The position numbers and the translations under genes are program-made. Below, piece by piece: positions 61,433 to 64,000 of a DNA stretch of 64,000 nucleotides. Numbering within the stretch: position 1 is the stretch's first letter; every line of letters begins with the position of its first letter. This DNA is from Actinopolyspora saharensis. GTDB lineage: Bacteria; Actinomycetota; Actinomycetes; Mycobacteriales; Pseudonocardiaceae. The notes beneath the pieces were generated by a model. That model saw only the letters and a program-made list of their open reading frames with translations, ran no database searches and was not told the DNA's origin. The DNA lies in assembly GCF_900100925.1 (NCBI RefSeq), contig NZ_FNKO01000002.1, forward strand, positions 1,860,001 to 1,924,000, in the 5' to 3' direction.

Positions 61433-62287
61433 GTGACGGCGCACGGAGAAGGCGTGCGAGACGGCGACGCGCACGGCGCGGAAGAGCCCGCATCGGAGCA
61501 GCAGTCGTCGGACGGGGTGGCCATCCCCGAGCCCCAGGACCGCGCCAAGGCGATCCCGGAGGCCGCCGTGGCCAGGCTCGCGGTGTATCTGCGCGTGCTG
61601 TCCGGCTTCGCCGAGCAGGAGGTCCACACCGTCTCCAGCGAGGAGCTGGCGGTAGCCGCCGGGGTGAACTCGGCGAAACTGCGCAAGGACCTCTCCTACA
61701 TCGGTTCCTACGGCACCCGCGGTGTCGGTTACGAGGTCGCGGTGCTCATCGGGCAGATCGAGCGGACGCTCGGGCTGACCCAGCAGCACAGCGTCGCCGT
61801 GATCGGCATCGGTAACCTGGGGCACGCGCTCGCCAACTACGGCGGGTTCCCCAGCAGGGGATTCCCGGTCGCGGCGCTGTTCGACCTCGACCCGGACCTC
61901 ATGGGGGTGCCGGTCGGAGGGATCCCCGTCGACCACGTCGACGACATCCCCCGCGTGTGCGCCGAGCGGGACGTCACCATCGGTGCGATCGCCACGCCGG
62001 CCAAGGGGGCGCAGGAGGTCTGTGACCGCCTCGTGCAGGCCGGTGTCCGGTGCGTTCTCAACTTCGCCCCCGTGGTTCTGCAGGTCCCCGAGGAGGTCGA
62101 GGTGCGCAAGGTGGACCTCGCGGTGGAGATGCAGATCCTGTCCTTCCACGTCGCCCGTCGCAGCCAGGAGACCTCGGAGTCCACCACCTCCGAGGCCGAG
62201 GCCGAGGCGGACGGCGCGGCGCAGTCGAAAACTCGTGATGTGAATGCCGGGGTCAACCCGGTGGACGGGATGGTGGTTCGGCCGTGA
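61433..62287 (+). CDS. rex: Redox-sensing transcriptional repressor Rex
   Basis: NADH-responsive repressor of 284 residues. A 38-residue acidic leader, then a winged helix (about 40-115: [40 protein letters not shown]) and a Rossmann domain ([19 protein letters not shown], about 123-141). Binds TTGTG-N8-CACAA, present in its own promoter. GTG at 61433 with GGGAGAG upstream. Overlaps hemA by 4 bases, coupling redox state to haem synthesis. Confidence 0.95.
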   Translation: MTAHGEGVRDGDAHGAEEPASEQQSSDGVAIPEPQDRAKAIPEAAVARLAVYLRVLSGFAEQEVHTVSSEELAVAAGVNSAKLRKDLSYIGSYGTRGVGYEVAVLIGQIERTLGLTQQHSVAVIGIGNLGHALANYGGFPSRGFPVAALFDLDPDLMGVPVGGIPVDHVDDIPRVCAERDVTIGAIATPAKGAQEVCDRLVQAGVRCVLNFAPVVLQVPEEVEVRKVDLAVEMQILSFHVARRSQETSESTTSEAEAEADGAAQSKTRDVNAGVNPVDGMVVRP

Positions 62288-63708
62288 ATCTGCTCACCGT
62301 CGGTCTGTCGCACCAGAGTTCCCCGGTACGGATGCTCGAACGTGTGGCTGTCGGTGCCGAGGACGTCGACAAACTGCTGCACGAGCTGCTGCGCAAGGAG
62401 CACATCTGCGAGGCGCTGCTCGTGGCCACGTGCAACCGTGTCGAGGTCTACGCGGTGGCGGAGACGTTCCACGGGGGACTCGACGACGTGACCTCGGTGC
62501 TGGCGCGGCACTCCGGCTCGGAGTTCGTGGAGCTGGCCGACCACCTCTACGTGCACTACGCGGGGGCCGCCGTCGAGCACATGTTCTCGGTGGCCTCGGG
62601 ACTGGACTCCATGGTCGTCGGTGAGGCCCAGATCCTGGGGCAGCTCCGCCAGGCCTACGGCGACGCGGACCGCGCAGGAACGGTCGGCAAGACGCTGCAC
62701 GAGCTGGCCCAGCAGGCGCTGCGCGTCGGCAAGCGGGTCCACTCCGAGACCGACATCGACTCGACCGGGGCCTCGGTCGTGTCCGAGGGACTGGCCGACG
62801 CGGAACGCGCGCACGGAGGGCTGACGGGACGCTCCGCCCTGCTCGTCGGGGCGGGCTCCATGGGCGCGCTGGCAGCGGCGCAGCTCAAGCGCCTCGGGAT
62901 CTCCGACGTGGTGATCGCCAACCGGACCCCCGAGAACGGGGCCAGGTTGGCCGAGTCCCTGCGGGCGGACGGCCTGGCCGCGGACACGGTGGCCCTGGAC
63001 GGGCTGACCCGGGCCGTGCGCGCGGCGGACGTGGTGGTCACCTGCACCGGCGCTGTCGGTGCCGTGGTCGACGCGGAGACCGTTTCGGCCGCCCTGGCCG
63101 AGCGCTCCTCCGAGCGGCCGCTGGTGTTCTGCGACCTCGGGCTGCCCAGGGACACCGAACCGGAAGTGGACGAGCTTCCGGGAGTCACCGTGGTGGATCT
63201 GGAATCGCTGCAGCGCAGACTCGCCGACGAGAACGGCGGCAGCGCGGAGCAGGACGCCTCGGCCATCCTCGCCGAGGAGGTCCGCTCCTACCTGGCCGCC
63301 CAGCGTTCCGCCGAGGTGACCCCGACGGTGACCGCGCTGCGCAAGCGGGCGGCCGAAGTGGTGGACTCCGAGCTGCTTCGCCTGGATTCGCGGCTGCCCG
63401 AACTCGACACCGACGTTCGCGAGGAGCTCACGCGCACTGTCCGCCGCGTGGTGGACAAACTGCTGCACACTCCGACCGTGCGGGTCAAGCAACTGGCGTC
63501 GGCGCCGGGTGGTTCCGGCTACGCCGACGCGCTCCGCGAGCTATTCGAACTGGATCCGCAGACCGCCGCCGCCATCGGTACTCCGCAGGCAGTGGAGGAC
63601 GGAGAACGGTCGAGCCAGGCTGTGAGCACCTCCGTCTCGCACGCCCAGCGGACGCAGGCCACGGCTGTCTCGCGAGATCGCTCCGAACAGGACGGTGAGG
63701 ACCGTTGA
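62284..63708 (+). CDS. hemA: Glutamyl-tRNA reductase
   Basis: First committed step of C5 tetrapyrrole synthesis, 474 residues. Catalytic Cys in [14 protein letters not shown] (about 45-58), signature [15 protein letters not shown] (about 106-120), NADPH domain [13 protein letters not shown] (about 184-196) and the C-terminal dimerisation helix. The last ~60 residues are a polar extension. GTG overlaps the rex stop; the stop overlaps the hemC start. Confidence 0.95.
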   Translation: MNLLTVGLSHQSSPVRMLERVAVGAEDVDKLLHELLRKEHICEALLVATCNRVEVYAVAETFHGGLDDVTSVLARHSGSEFVELADHLYVHYAGAAVEHMFSVASGLDSMVVGEAQILGQLRQAYGDADRAGTVGKTLHELAQQALRVGKRVHSETDIDSTGASVVSEGLADAERAHGGLTGRSALLVGAGSMGALAAAQLKRLGISDVVIANRTPENGARLAESLRADGLAADTVALDGLTRAVRAADVVVTCTGAVGAVVDAETVSAALAERSSERPLVFCDLGLPRDTEPEVDELPGVTVVDLESLQRRLADENGGSAEQDASAILAEEVRSYLAAQRSAEVTPTVTALRKRAAEVVDSELLRLDSRLPELDTDVREELTRTVRRVVDKLLHTPTVRVKQLASAPGGSGYADALRELFELDPQTAAAIGTPQAVEDGERSSQAVSTSVSHAQRTQATAVSRDRSEQDGEDR

Positions 63709-64000
63709 CGAACACTCTCCGCATCGGCACCAGGGGAAGTGCTCTCGCCATGGCGCAGAGCACTGCGGTTGCCGAGGAGCTGGAGCGTGCGGGCTACACG
63801 ACCGAGCTGGTCCGGGTCTCCACCCCCGGTGACCAGTCGCAGGCCCCGATCAGCGAGATCGGTGTCGGCGTGTTCACCTCGGCGTTGCGCGAGGCGCTCG
63901 CCGCGGGTGAGGTCGATGTGGCGGTGCACTCCTACAAGGACCTGCCCACCGCTGCCGATCCCAGGCTCGCGCTGGCCGCGGTCCCCTCCAGGGAGGACCC
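63705..64000 (+). CDS. hemC: Porphobilinogen deaminase (5' part)
   Basis: First 98 codons of hydroxymethylbilane synthase, cut by the window end. TTG start overlaps the hemA stop (TTGA). Seen: [15 protein letters not shown] (about 5-19), [20 protein letters not shown] with the substrate-site K after it (VHSYKDLPT). Confidence 0.94.
   Translation, partial: MTNTLRIGTRGSALAMAQSTAVAEELERAGYTTELVRVSTPGDQSQAPISEIGVGVFTSALREALAAGEVDVAVHSYKDLPTAADPRLALAAVPSRED

Overview
High-GC actinobacterial chromosome segment. Gene order from about 36 to 64 kb follows the Mycobacterium tuberculosis Rv0474-Rv0510 block closely: HTH regulator, HbhA-like protein, DUF2516, murB, L,D-transpeptidase, SDR, mshA, YbjN-like, gpmA, senX3-regX3, ppx, proC, galE-like, acyltransferase, serB1, glutaredoxin-like, hemA, hemC. 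Rex and a BldN-type sigma factor next to hemA are instead arranged as in Streptomyces. Together with mycothiol synthesis (mshA) this suggests a filamentous actinomycete, probably of the Pseudonocardiales (Actinopolyspora/Saccharopolyspora-like). The genus is an inference.

Layout. 0-3.5 kb: paaABCDE, phenylacetyl-CoA epoxidase, cut at its 5' end by the window edge. 3.5-11 kb: small conserved genes (Spo0M-like, HhH, YigZ), an FAD monooxygenase, an aldo/keto reductase and an MFS exporter. 11.2-12.9 kb: two genes resembling phage or plasmid replication accessories. 13-14.7 kb: ctaD. 14.9-20.7 kb: a TetR regulator with a double palindromic operator, divergent from a branched-chain acyl-CoA catabolic operon (accD1-accA1-fadE19). 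20.8-23.5 kb: an RHH protein, copZ with a CsoR box, a small conserved gene and a butyrolactone-receptor-like TetR. 23.86-24.16 kb: tRNA-Glu, tRNA-Asp, tRNA-Phe. 24.2-30 kb: a decay zone next to the tRNAs with a methyltransferase, a GNAT stub, a truncated DUF3224 gene, a frameshifted NUDIX gene and a YczE stub, mixed with intact GrpB, CorA and PP2C-like genes. 30-36 kb: a membrane-anchored low-complexity protein, an ECF sigma factor with a coupled partner, a DapC-like aminotransferase, DUF445 and CGNR proteins. 36.4-64 kb: the conserved block, covering cell wall (murB, L,D-transpeptidase), mycothiol (mshA), phosphate sensing (senX3-regX3), proline (proC), lipid/sugar genes, and a redox-heme operon in which rex, hemA and hemC overlap by 4 bases behind a Rex operator.

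Most unusual signal: a dispersed intergenic repeat. Module A is a nested hairpin with an invariant core (CCCCGAC...GTCGGGG around a GTAG/CTAC mini-stem). Its outer stems differ in sequence from copy to copy but stay base-paired. There are four good copies and one decayed copy, in both orientations. A second module (B) follows module A or stands alone. No gene explains either module. Other notable points are a chymotrypsin-fold protein that has lost its catalytic His and Ser, a 21-bp perfect direct repeat joining a tRNA terminator to a truncated gene, and CRP-like palindromes upstream of mshA and gpmA.
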